NCBI RefSeq assembly: GCF_964204645.1
Contig: NC_134028.1
Location: 21,612,153 to 21,676,152, forward strand
Origin: Tubulanus polymorphus
Taxonomy: Eukaryota > Nemertea > Palaeonemertea > Tubulaniformes > Tubulanidae
DNA: 64,000 nt
Direction of reading: 5' to 3'
The notes beneath the pieces were generated by a model, which worked only from the letters and a program-made list of their open reading frames with translations, had not been told where the DNA came from and did no database searches. Position numbers and translations under genes: made by a program. The first letter of the stretch is position 1, and every line of letters begins with the position of its first letter. Shown here piece after piece: positions 25,901 to 36,972 of this stretch.

Positions 25901-28900
25901 ATTGATCGATTGATTTTCATGGAACATGATTACATTGTAAAACATTAATGAACTATGAATTAAGTTGTTAAGAGTACTACTGTAACTCTAAATGGGGCAG
26001 ACAAGAATCCTAAATAAGATCATAGGTGTGATCCACATCAGAGACCAGTTGTGCGGTTATGGCTTAGATTTAAGTCCAGTTTAAGACACCATCTTAGTTC
26101 TATAACCAAACTGACAACTTAAGACGAGTTTAAAGATTTGCGGCCACTGTTGAGTCATGACTACGCAACTGGAGCCTGATGGGTTTGTTTTGATTCAGCC
26201 TAGTTTTAAGTCGAACTGATAGTTATTGAATGTGTGTGGATACAGGAGCTGCAATTGATTTAGATTGTTCTGGACCACTGAAAATCCCGTTCATGAGAAA
26301 TCTAGATTAAACATCAGATTTTACATACGGTGCAACACTCATCAATTCATCAGTTTGGCTACATATCGAGGGGGGTAAGAGGAATGTATAGCGGGGGGGG
26401 AGGGAGACTGAGTTGACACTGATGCCAATAACTTGTCAAATAAACTGATATGCCGTTGTATTTTTTCGGTAGATTTGTATTGTGAATGACCCTCGTAAAA
26501 CGAGTCCGTATAATGAAATGTACACAGTGCAATATTTGGGAAATATGATGGGAGGACGTCCTACTTTATACAACAATCAAGACATTGAGGTTCTGAAAAA
26601 AGCGGCTGCCGATTCTATAAAAGAAGGCGAGGTAATTATTAGCCCACTTGCAGGGTCCGATCTAAGGAATGAAAGCCACTTGCCCGGTGGGCAAGCATAT
26701 CTGAAAGTTAGCTTGTCCCCTCCAAAAGCTACTTGCCCTTCACAGGCAGTCCGATTGGTGGCACTATCATCCGTTGTATCGAGTTGGAAAAAATCTTTGT
26801 GACATAAAGTTGCACTAACCTGGCGGACAAGTGATAATGATAACATACTTACCCTGATGAGAATATACTTGTCCCGGGCAATCGCACAAGTGCTTAGATC
26901 GGACCCTGCACTTGGGACTTTGGTCCCAGCGGGCAATTGCGTTCACTTATCGTCCGTCCGTAGACGGAATCCAGTTATTTTGGGAAGTTTTGAAGACGCT
27001 TCTATGTAATGTCTTGATATTTGGGTTACACATGTTTCTACCCTAGACGCATCTTCAGCCCAAAAACTGGCCCTGTCAGAATCAAGATGGCCGACTGGCA
27101 GCCATTGTTGTTCGCCAAAATCAACACTTTTTACATATTTTTGAAATTTTTGAAATGGTCGTCCTATGACCTTTTTTGTGCCCAAAAATGTCAATTTTGG
27201 CCTGAATTCTGAGTCCTATAGCTTCCTACTGGTTTGCCATTTCTCATTGCAATTGCTGATGGGTATTCTTTGGAAACGGGTGTTTTATACCTGAGGCAGG
27301 TATTTTTGATCAGCCAATCATGATGAAATTGGCGGCCATATTGGTGTCATTAGTACTCATTCATAGGTGGGAAAAAGTTTTTGGACATTATATTGATACC
27401 TAAGCATATTTTGTTACTGCAGTAAATTAGAAAGTTGTAGCTTATAACGTTTTCCATGATTGTCGTGAGTTTCAAGGTCATTGGTTTTTGTATATGGCCA
27501 CCAGGGGGCGTTGAATAATACAATATCTTAGTATTTCTGTATTATATTTGTACCAATGCATATTTTGTTACCACAATCAACTGCTAAGTAGTAGCTCATG
27601 ACATCCTCCATGATTGTGGTGAGTTACAAGGTTATTGGGTTTTGAATATGATCACCAGGGGCGCTGAATAGTAGAATAACTTAGTATTTCCATATTAAAT
27701 TGGTAATTGCATATTTTGTTATCATAATCAGTTACAAAATCAGAGCTGCTGACATTTTCTATGATTGTGGTGATTTCAAGGTCTGGTTTTTGTATATGGT
27801 CACCAGGGGCGTTGAATAATTAAATTGTTAGATTGTTGAGCGTTTGAAACCACTTCCCAAGTGGGCATGGTGTCCCTGGACCCCTAGTCAATCTGTTTAT
27901 TTTTATCATCGTTTATCAAATACATGGATAAAATTATAAAATTATTAGATTATTGTCAGGGGTCATGATAGTGATATGCCACTGGTACTAAGGTTCTCAG
28001 TGAACATCAACTTAGCTGGCGATTTTATTCAGGCGAGATTAGTGCATTTTGCGCTGCATTCATTGCCTAATTGATAGCTACATTTTGAAATATTTGGAAT
28101 AGATTGAACTAGTACTGCTTTCGTAATGACGAAATTGATCTCAGTTCTTCTTGCAATAACGAATTCATTCTGATTACTTGATGTTTCTCACTGTATTCGT
28201 GTTACCCTGTTTGCAGCCGGTTTGGTTTGGATGTGACGTGGGAAAATTCTTCCACAGAGTGAAAGGAATAAATGACCCTCAAGCGTAAGTAGCTAAGCAA
28301 TGTTTATCCATCATATTCAGCATTCAGTATATGTTTCTTATCACGAAAATGTCCGTAGTTGACTATATTTTTTGCTTATCAATTTTTATTCTTACAGATT
28401 CGATTACAATCTTCTATTCGGAGTGACAGTGCAAGAATTAGACAAAGCCGATCGACTGATCTTCGGGGAGTCAATGATGACTCATGCGATGGTCCTAACA
28501 GGATTATCGGAGGTATGAAAACCCTTTCCGTTGGCCCATAATTTTAGATTTATCCTTAGATTTTTCAGTTTGCAAAATTTAAATTCGATTCCCTGCTTAA
28601 TTTGAGTTAGCCGTTGATTAATTGTATCGGCCAATACGCCTGATACATCGTTGAATTTTCATCGGTTGATGTGATTGGTTGTTTATTTATCAAGGATGAA
28701 GACGGTAAGCCAACGAAATGGCGAGTCGAGAATTCATGGGGCGAAGATGGCGGAGACAAAGGTACCTTTGTATTTTACGGATTTAGGATCTGTTCATAAA
28801 CTTCATAGACTATTCTTCCTCTCAACATAAATGATTAACATGGCTTTCATCGGGGCATGGCTTGGATATCTAAGTGGCGAGGGTGAATGATTGCAACATT

Positions 28901-29335
28901 TGACTCTAGTCTATAATTCCAGGAGCCAGATATTTGTTCTCATTGCCTCTCTGCATACAGGAGTCATTAAGTACATGCACTGATAAACGACTCATGTATG
29001 ACGAGTTCCGTAGTTTTGGTGCTAGCTGCTCAACAGTTAGTTTAACCGGTGGATAATTGATACAGTGGCGATCGAAACCACATTGTTGACCCTGCCATTT
29101 GTGGCCGTTTCTTTTATTCAGACCTGTTTTAGTTTAGAATGCTTAGATCTCATTGATGAGGTGTTTTTATTCCAATTTTTCAGGATATATGGCTGCATCT
29201 GATGAATGGTTTTCTGAATATGTTTACGAAGTAGTAGTCGATAAGAAGTTCCTTCCGAAAACAATTGTCGACATTCAGGAGAAAGCGCCTATAATTCTGC
29301 CAGCCTGGGATCCAATGGGCGCTCTAGCGTGTTAA
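22929..29335 (+). CDS. BLMH: Bleomycin hydrolase (peptidase C1B), complete, 11 exons
   Basis: This is a papain-fold cytosolic cysteine aminopeptidase; family members form hexamers and inactivate bleomycin by deamidation. Exons: 22929-22944 (MASTI), 24291-24442, 24584-24733, 25022-25252, 25368-25460, 25711-25872, 26473-26631, 28217-28284, 28398-28512, 28695-28761 and 29184-29335. All junctions are GT-AG and the phases agree, giving 454 residues, against 455 recalled for the human enzyme. The catalytic triad is visible: Cys72 in GRCWIF, His373 in MTHAM and Asn395 in ENSWG. Other hallmarks are DGRLVQYLL, GGQWDM, PPETFTWEY, WFGCDVGKFF and the C-terminal PAWDPMGALA. One Cys follows GALA; the family C-terminus is known to be self-trimmed. 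The start in exon 1 has an acceptable Kozak context (AAAATGG). Confidence 0.97.
23996..24153. mobile_element. Fold-back MITE in BLMH intron 1
   Basis: GATGGTAAGCTTTT and GAAAATATCC...GTGAAACTAAACCACAGAC at the left are matched inverted by GTCTGTGGTTTAGTTTC...GGATATTTTC and AAAAGCTTACCACC at the right. Related copies are at 21668-21788 and, in part, at 53765-53830. Non-coding. Confidence 0.65.
26042..26176. mobile_element. Palindromic MITE-like repeat (GGGGCCAGTTGC family), BLMH intron 6
   Basis: ACCAGTTGTGCGGTTATGGC at the left and GCAACTGG at the right, with inner TTAAGTCCAGTTTAAGAC and CTTAAGACGAGTTTAAAG words, match the layout of the repeat at 4935-5088. Confidence 0.55.
26641..27890. mobile_element. 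Composite interspersed element filling BLMH intron 7
   Basis: The host element begins AGCCCACTTGGGACTTTGGT (interrupted after CACTTG by the insertion at 26651) and continues through a body with about 2.5 imperfect copies of a roughly 190-bp tandem unit marked by CACCAGGGG(G)CG(T/C)TGAATA at about 27500, 27650 and 27800. It ends near CCAAGTGGGCATGGTGTCCC. A second copy of its start lies at 29378-29460, just after the BLMH stop codon. No transposase seen; family unknown. Confidence 0.6.
26651..26908. mobile_element. MITE nested in the intron 7 repeat
   Basis: This 258-bp element has perfect 16-bp terminal inverted repeats, CAGGGTCCGATCTAAG and its reverse complement. It is flanked by the direct repeat CACTTG (26645-26650 and 26909-26914). 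CAGGG ends resemble hAT-type termini, but hAT elements make 8-bp duplications, so the superfamily is open. Confidence 0.82.
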
Positions 29336-32300
29336 CAATAGCATAAAAATAGGTTTAAGATATTTCAGTTGTTTTTAGCCCACTTGGGACTTTAATCCCA
29401 GCGGACTATTGTGTTCACTTTTTGTTAGTCGTCCATCATCTGTCTGTATGGTTGCTCATGACATGTTCTATGATTCTATTCTCTGGACCTAATTTAAAAG
29501 TTCTTGACCCAGTTTCACAGTTCTGAACCTAATTTCAAATTTCTTTACCCAACCACAATTTAGCATCCAATGTTGATCATGGGTTCGTATCCGGTTGCGC
29601 AGTTCTGACCCAAAATTCAGACCGCAGCAACTGGTGTCAAAATGGACAAATTTTGTCATGGGCAACCTCTCTTTTGGTGCCCTTTATTTCACTAGATAAA
29701 TTTTTGTGCTGTTTCATGAATGTATTTTGATGTCAAAACTGAAATCGATTGTACTCATTATGAATGTTGAGATTATTTCTATCAATAATATTATGATTTT
29801 TATTATTCAATAAGAACAGAAACCTATAAAATAGATGATATCTCATGAAATCAAGTTTTGATTGAATTAGTAATTTTTTCCTCTTCTGCATACTTGAATA
29901 ATGACTGGAACTCGGCTCCATAGTGTTGTGAGCTACCTCATGGAAAAACCCTTACGTACAACTGTGGAACTGATGTCTGGGATGTTAGCATGTGGACCAT
30001 AAACGAAGGTGTTGTCTGTGTGTGGGCATCTCTGGGATAAGGCAATTACTGAAGCTGGATCAGGGATATTAATAGCTTAGCTGCTGATGCTGGATTTAGG
30101 ATGAAGTATCTACCTAAAAATCTAGATTTATATTATAAAAGAAATATATGGAAAAATAGAATAGCAAAGGGTTTTTTTGTGAAATTATGTATTTATTGTT
30201 TTAGTCGTGCATTTTCAAAATCAGAGGATTTCCACTAGCTTACATTCAACAAATTATTTCACGCCTATTTTCACAACGAATGCAAAGAAACACTAGAAAT
30301 CCCTGTATTTCTTGTGGACTTAGTCCCACTGTCCTGGCCTCTACTTCCACAGTTGTGGACCCAGCCAATTAAATCCTCAAAGGGGAACTTTGGTTTTGTA
30401 ACTGTGTTTTTAAACTTATACATGTACGATGTTTAGAAAATCATATTTCCCTCCGCCAAAAATAACCACCACCACCGCATTCTCGGAGATTGACAAGAGT
30501 CTTCTTCAGGTCAATACGACAATCTTGAGGGCAATAATAAATATCTGCATACACATATCGTCTCAACACGCACAAAGAGCAAATTCATAGCGTATTGATA
30601 TCCCACAGATGCACCTGGACAATTTTTCAAAGTCGATTCTTGGCGACCAACTATTCCAAGGTCAGGATACTTTATGTTTTATTCGCTTCTTCGCCCGTAA
30701 AAACGGTAGATATTGCATATATAGAAAAACTCCGTAATAACCACGCGAGAGTCTGAATGGTCAGTTTATTTCAGTGGGCATTATTGGAGCCAGTGGGTAT
30801 TCAATTTCGCTTTTATTATTAGTCGCCGTATTGTTGATTTTCCATCAAGTTTATATAAGCTTACATGCCGAGTTTATTGAGGTGTCGTCGCGCCGTCCGT
30901 GATTAGCCCAGCGGAATCTTCATGCAACAAACTCGACAGTTGGGATACAGGGCCCTACCCTCGTGTCATATGCGAAAATACATATGACAAATAATATGGA
31001 AAATACATGGTCAGCAGAAATATCGGGGTGGCCAAGGCCACATTTTCAATCAATACGAAGTGGCATCATGAGTTATTTGTCTGCATACGAGAGTCAACGA
31101 TAGAACTTCGAGGCCATTTGCATCCTAAACACTCAACAAATAATGAGACATTATTTTACACGTCGTGTATCCAAAGATTACATCCACATTTATTCATTTA
31201 TCGTCGTATCAAATTGATACGATAAAGAAAGGCATAAAGATACAGAGAAAGAATACATTAAGAATCAACATAATCGAAAGCAAATGTTCACCGATTAAGT
31301 ACTACTATATATCGTTTTACCGATTCAACACTGGGTTAACACGGCTGTTCTACAAATCATTACCAGCTATTTTTTGAGTCCGTGTTAGAAGTATGCGAGG
31401 GCAGATTATACAATTCAGATCTGCGCCATAGAGTGTATGGCTGTAGGAAATATTCACACGGGACAACAGAACATGTGTTGGAAATTAATTCCACCAAAAT
31501 TGGTACACCAGATGACCATGGACATTATAAGTTCGCTCTGAGTGAACTGGAATTATCGATCGTACATCGTACTATAGTATAGGAATATATCGTTATTGAA
31601 ATTCTAGTGACATTGCCCAATAATAAACAATTCTACTAATGTAGCACGATAGTAATTGCAAATGTGTTGTTTCATACCAGAGGTCGAACGGTCGAGGTTT
31701 GAAAAATATAAAAAATATCATAAATTTCTAACCACAATCGAAACAAAATTTCAAATATATTGATCACTCCGAGTCACGATAGTACGCAGACAGTGGGTAT
31801 ACCTGCCTGTCTGTCTGTATTTTGGGTATACCTGTAACACCCAAAATACTCAAATTTCAGGCTGTCAAGTGGCCCTACTGATCCTTGCCAAAAGTGTTTC
31901 TACATTCTATATGTGCTAAACATCTCTGCTTTTCCTAAATAAAAAAATCCACCAGCAGTCACGTGCGATAAGACGTCACGAATGTTTCATTTTTTTGTAT
32001 ACGTCCGTGGACGTATATGAATTAGTTCCTACGTATGTCCATATCTCACCTGTCAATGGAAACACAATCACCATGTGGAAGTGCATCGTATACCTGAAAC
32101 GATACTAAGGGATGTGGAGCATTCTCGTGAGTCGGGTTGAGTCTCCAAAATATTGAAAAACAAGAATATTAAGCCCCTCAAAAAGCGATGATTTTTAACA
32201 AAACTTTAAAAAAATACTGACAAAGTATTTTCTTTTCGTATCCAAGATTATCTATTTGGACAATTCTGTGTTACGCCAATATGTGAGAATAAAGATGATG

Positions 32301-32734
32301 ATACCAGCGCGTGATTACCTCTTTGGGCTTATAGGGGATGAAACCTTGTATCTCCGCAGTGTCCGGGTCCTTTTTGTAAAATATAATAACATTCGTAATC
32401 AGTTCATTTCTAATGCTGCCGGGTCTGTTATGGTAAAATTGATTATGATTTCTCTATCAATTTTTTCAGCATTAGCGATTTATATAATCAATGGATTAGG
32501 ACGAGGCCTGCGGTCTGTAAGAAAAGTGTCTTGCAGGCGCTTTCAAATATAGTATATACGTACTTTTTGCATCAGAAAAACTGGTGAGTAAATTCCCGTA
32601 TGCCCTGTCCCATTTCAATTTGTTTGTACTTTATTTTCTTATGTATCTTCCAACCATTTTGTTTGAATTGATACAATAAATGAATTATGAATTGTTGACA
32701 CTTAGGTTCTTTCTAAATTATGTGGAAGCAGTTT
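29336..32734. other. Intergenic region between convergent BLMH and GT31 genes
   Basis: It holds the BLMH 3' UTR, a copy of the start of the intron 7 repeat (29378-29460) and MITE-like words (29510-29640). An AATAAA on the minus strand near 32630 could serve the GT31 gene. A segment near 32390-32455 resembles 62700-62765 and may be a repeat. No coding exon is recognised. Confidence 0.5.
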
Positions 32735-33901
32735 CTATACGGGACATTTAGTCAAATCTATCTGCTTAGATTGCGTTAACACAGCGCAACACGCTCGTTC
32801 AATCAATTCACAAACATAAGCGTAAAATGCTGTGAAAATGAAACAATTACCGTTTATTCTTTCGATACCGGCTTTTTCTGCTACGATACCCGTCAAAAAT
32901 ACATCTTCCAAAAACAACGGCTTCGTCGTTCGGCTAACATCGTACAGCTTTTTTACAGTACGATACGGGAATAAGTAACCTGAACCTAGACAATAATCGG
33001 GGTATACGCGTCCTGAATATTCGTCTTCGCTGACACCCCATTTCTTGTAAAATTGCGAGTTTTTATCACGAACTGGTGTGGCGTTTCTCTTAACTCGCCC
33101 AACTATATAATCAGCCTTATCGTCTCTCGTAGCCTCCAATTTCGACAGTAGCGTTTTTAATAACGGTAAATTGACGTACAAATCGTCATCAGTTTTAGTA
33201 ACGAACTTCACGTTTTCGCACGATTCGTCGTTTAACCATTGAATAATGGACATCGTTTTCAGCGTTAAGTTTCGGTAACTGTCGACGTAATTCGCAACGA
33301 CGATATCTTTATATTTATCGGACTCGGCGCGTACTTGATTCGCGATGCCTTCCGTGTTGTTCAGTCCCAAGAAAAAAACCACACTTGCGTTGTATCTAGC
33401 TGCCCATGTTTGCCTGATTCGTTGTCTGGCGTAGAATTTTGCCATAGCCGAGGGTACTACGAACAAATACTCATGGTGGATTGCCGAACATCGTGTATTT
33501 ATGATGTACCTGAATTGAGGAAACGTCCATTTAGTTGAGTCCTCTTTTTCTTTCTTTGTAACAGTACTTTCATTTATACCATTACCGGAATCGTCAGCTA
33601 TCCATGCATTTGTTTTACCGTGAAATGTACTACCACTCGTGACCATCTTGATCCGCATCGGTCTGATGTTCATCACCGGTTTTAACTCAACTTTCCGCTG
33701 TCCGATGTACCGTATCGAACAAAAATAGGTGAAAACAGCGAATAAGCATAGATAAAATAATGCTCTGAGGATAGCTTCCATTTTGACAATCCTGGCCGTT
33801 TCAGGAAAGTTCTCGATACTATGTTCAATATAATGATCCGACCAAGAATCATCTATTGAATTATAATTATTCCGAATCAGTGACTTGAAATTGAATCCCA
33901 T
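32735..33901 (-). CDS. Beta-1,3-glycosyltransferase, GT31 family (type II membrane protein), single exon
   Basis: Predicted Golgi enzyme that adds galactose or N-acetylglucosamine in beta-1,3 linkage to glycan chains; acceptor unknown. It has 388 residues and no introns. A membrane anchor lies at about 43-63 (ILRALFYLCLFAVFTYF) after a long cytosolic tail; starting at Met41 would give a more usual short tail, so the true start is uncertain. Family motifs in order: RQRIRQTW (about 159-166), KYKDIVVANYVDSYRNLTLKT (196-216), the metal-binding KTDDDLYV (236-243, DDD at 238-240), YPDYCLGSGYLF (300-311) and EDVFLTG (332-338). N-glycosylation sequons occur, for example NLT. An intronless coding region is common in this family. 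Which acceptor class it belongs to (B3GALT or B3GNT) cannot be told by eye. Confidence 0.92.
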   Translation of the reverse strand: MGFNFKSLIRNNYNSIDDSWSDHYIEHSIENFPETARIVKMEAILRALFYLCLFAVFTYFCSIRYIGQRKVELKPVMNIRPMRIKMVTSGSTFHGKTNAWIADDSGNGINESTVTKKEKEDSTKWTFPQFRYIINTRCSAIHHEYLFVVPSAMAKFYARQRIRQTWAARYNASVVFFLGLNNTEGIANQVRAESDKYKDIVVANYVDSYRNLTLKTMSIIQWLNDESCENVKFVTKTDDDLYVNLPLLKTLLSKLEATRDDKADYIVGRVKRNATPVRDKNSQFYKKWGVSEDEYSGRVYPDYCLGSGYLFPYRTVKKLYDVSRTTKPLFLEDVFLTGIVAEKAGIERINGNCFIFTAFYAYVCELIERACCAVLTQSKQIDLTKCPV

Positions 33902-33929
33902 GTGCTACTAAGTACCACAGGGGGAGTAG

Positions 33930-34027
33930 CCACATGTATGTATGTATGTACGTACGTAACATACATATGTATGTATGTATGTACGTACGTAACATACATA
34001 CGTACGTACGTACGTACGTACGTATGT
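33930..34027. repeat. Palindromic tetranucleotide microsatellite (GTAT/GTAC)
   Basis: Runs of ATGT and ACGT tetranucleotides such as GTATGTATGTACGTACGTAA are repeated. It directly abuts the left inverted repeat of the 34032-37315 element and lies just upstream of the GT31 start codon. Confidence 0.9.
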
Positions 34028-34569
34028 ACACAAAAAATGAAAAACATGAAAATAATAACAATTTCTACTTGAATTAGTCGCGAAACTCATAAAAAATGAA
34101 AAATAATTCTCACACACTCGAATTTATTTTTCATTTTTACTCGCTAGAAAAAAGTGTGAGTAAAGTGTGAGTGAAATAAATTCGAGCGTGTGAGAATTAT
34201 TTTTCATTTTTTATGAGTTTCACTCCTAATTCAAGTAGAAATTGTTATTATTTTCATGTTTTTCATTTTTTAATGAACTCGACCATTCAACCTTTAACCT
34301 GAAAGCCCATTACCCCTATTACTCTTAAAATATTCATATACATGAATAAAATATATATGAATAACATATAAATTGATAGATTATTCAATATAAAAGTGTG
34401 AGTAAAAGTAACGAGTAATTAACAAGCTTTTATAGAATAGATATATAGATATATTTTAAACATATTTCAATATTTATATTTTATATGAGTTAGATTTTTA
34501 AACATTAAAAGTGTGAGTAAAGAATGAGTGAAATAATTCATATTTAAAACAGTGAATATTTATATTTGA

Positions 34570-35220
34570 ATGAGTTTTAATAAAAGTTTTGTTATTAAAA
34601 TGAAGACAGAAGAAGAAGAACCCAACTTTAAAATCGAAATAAAAGAAACCAATAAATCATTTTCATTATTTAACATTAAAAATTATATTTCAGCAACAAA
34701 TTTAGTGTCCGCAAGGTATTATAAAATTGATGACATTACTATGATTAATCAAATATCATCAAATGAAACATATTTAATTACTGAACTAATTGATACTTTT
34801 GATAATGGAATAAAAAATCCTAAATTGTTCAATACAGTTTTAAATTTTAAAGGAACTTTAGATGAAAACATAATTAATATTCTTAAAACTCCTTTCAATG
34901 AAAGAAATGATGATATAATACTTTCAAAAGATTACAATGATTTGATTAACTTAAGAATTGAAAAAAGACAATTATATTATTTCAATTTTGATAATAAACA
35001 AATTATCTATAATGAAAATTCATCAAATATTGGAATTCAATGTGAATTAGATAATGAAAAATCATTTAAAGATATTGCAGTTCAATGTAATTTAGATAAT
35101 GAATTTAGAAAATTCAATCCTAATGAAAAAGTGCATTGTTATTGCGGAGGTAAATATTTAAAATCACATAAATCAAAGCATTATGAAACAATTAAACATA
35201 AAAACTGGCGTAAAGAGTAA
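34570..35220 (+). CDS. AT-rich 216-residue ORF inside the inverted-repeat element; CxC...H...H finger at the C-terminus
   Basis: The protein is not recognised. It is 216 residues long, rich in Asn, Ile, Lys, Asp and Glu, with strongly AT-biased codons unlike the host genes. Residues 188-213 carry VHCYCGGKYLKSHKSKH and a following IKHKNW, giving possible metal ligands Cys190, Cys192, His204 and His210. Similar CxCGxxY...H...H tails are, from memory, seen in large DNA virus and virus-like mobile-element proteins; no search was possible. Two short internal repeats, GIQCELDNE and AVQCNLDNE, lie just before it. There is no signal peptide or membrane segment. The start at 34570 is the first Met; Met11 is an alternative. 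Long uninterrupted length in 80% AT DNA argues for selection on the reading frame. Confidence 0.6.
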   Translation: MSFNKSFVIKMKTEEEEPNFKIEIKETNKSFSLFNIKNYISATNLVSARYYKIDDITMINQISSNETYLITELIDTFDNGIKNPKLFNTVLNFKGTLDENIINILKTPFNERNDDIILSKDYNDLINLRIEKRQLYYFNFDNKQIIYNENSSNIGIQCELDNEKSFKDIAVQCNLDNEFRKFNPNEKVHCYCGGKYLKSHKSKHYETIKHKNWRKE

Positions 35221-35274
35221 CAATTCTACATTATAATTATTGAATTGAGTTAAATGATTTAAATATCTAATAGA

Positions 35275-36880
35275 CTGTTAAAATGATAAATTGTTTGACA
35301 GTTGAAATGATAAATTGTTTGACAGTTGAAATGATAAATTGTTTGACAGTTGAAATGATAAATTGTTTGACAGTTGAAATGATAAATTGTTTGACAGTTG
35401 AAATGATAAATTGTTTGACAGTTGAAATGATAAATTGTTCGACTGTTGAAATGATAAGACAGTTGAAATGATAAATTGTTTGACAGTTGAAATGATAAAT
35501 TGTTTGACAGTTGAAATGATAAATTGTTTGACAGTTGAAATGATAAATTGTTTGACAGTTGAAATGATAAGACAGTTGAAATGATAAATTGTTTGACAGT
35601 TGAAATGATAAATTGTTTGACAGTTAAAATGATAAATTGTTTGACAGTTGAAATGATAAATTGTTTGACAGTTGAAATGATAAATTGTTTGACAGTTGAA
35701 ATGATAAATTGTTTGACCAGTTGAAATGATAAATTGTTTGACAGTTGAAATGATAAATTGTTTGACAGTTGAAATGATAAATTGTTTGACATTTGAAATG
35801 ATAAATTGTTTGACAGTTAAAATGATAAATTGTTTGACAGTTGAAATGATAAATTGTTTGACAGTTGAAATGATAAATTGTTTGACAGTTGAAATGATAA
35901 ATTTTTTGACAGTTGAAATGATAAATTGTTTGACAGTTGAAATGATAAATTGTTTGACAGTTGAAATGATAAATTGTTTGACAGTTGAAATGATAAATTG
36001 TTTGACAGTTGAAATGATAAATTGTTCGACTGTTGAAATGATAAGACAGTTGAAATGATAAATTGTTTGACAGTTGGAATGATAAATTGTTTGACAGTTG
36101 AAATGATAAATTGTTTGACAGTTGAAATGATAAATTGTTTGACTGTTGAAATGATAAATTGTTTGACAGTTGAAATGATAAATTGTTTGACAGTTGAAAT
36201 GATAAATTGTTTGACAGTTGAAATGTTAAATTGTTTGACAGTTGAAATGTTAAATTGTTTGACAGTTGAAATGATAAATTGTTTGACAGTTGAAATGATA
36301 AATTGTTTGACAGTTGAAATGATAAATTGTTTGACAGTTGAAATGATAAATTGTTTGACAGTTGAAATGATAAATTGTTTGACAGTTGAAATGATAAATT
36401 TTTTGACAGTTGAAATGATAAATTGTTTGACAGTTGAAATGATAAATTGTTTGACAGTTGAAATGATAAATTGTTTGACAGTTGAAATGATAAATTGTTT
36501 GACAGTTGAAATGATAAATTGTTCGACTGTTGAAATGATAAGACAGTTGAAATGATAAATTGTTTGACAGTTGAAATGATAAATTGTTTGACAGTTGAAA
36601 TGATAAATTGTTTGACTGTTGAAATGATAAATTGTTTGACAGTTGAAATGATAAATTGTTTGACAGTTGAAATGATAAATTGTTTGACAGTTGAAATGTT
36701 AAATTGTTTGACAGTTGAAATGTTAAATTGTTTGACAGTTGAAATGATAAATTGTTTGACAGTTGAAATGATAAATTGTTTGACAGTTGAAATGATAAAT
36801 TGTTTGACAGTTGAAATGATAAATTGTTTGACAGTTGAAATGATAAATTGTTTGACAGTTGAAATGATAAATTGTTTGAA
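35275..36880. repeat. 24-bp minisatellite, about 65 units, with higher-order structure
   Basis: The unit starts AAATGATAAATTG and ends TTTGACAGTTG (24 bp, 8 codons, peptide MINCLTVE on the plus strand). Because 24 is divisible by three and the unit has no stop in several frames, long false open frames appear on both strands. Truncated 17-bp units (AAATGATAAGACAGTTG) mark higher-order boundaries: ATAAGAC at 35454, 36041 and 36538 follows a shared GTTCGACTGTTG variant. The last interval, 497 bp, equals 20 full units plus one truncated unit. Confidence 0.95.
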
Positions 36881-36972
36881 TTGAATTACTTCACTCACAC
36901 TTTTATATTGAATAATCTATCAATTTATATGTTATTCATATATATTTTATTCATGTATATAAATATTTTAAG

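Noticed and set aside
35275-36880. CRISPR-like regularly spaced repeat
   Set aside because: Units are directly adjacent with no unique spacers, and this is an animal genome.
35259-36898. Very long open frames (up to 424 codons) on both strands
   Set aside because: They are produced by a stop-free 24-bp repeat whose length is a multiple of three; the peptide is a pure 8-residue repeat in every frame.
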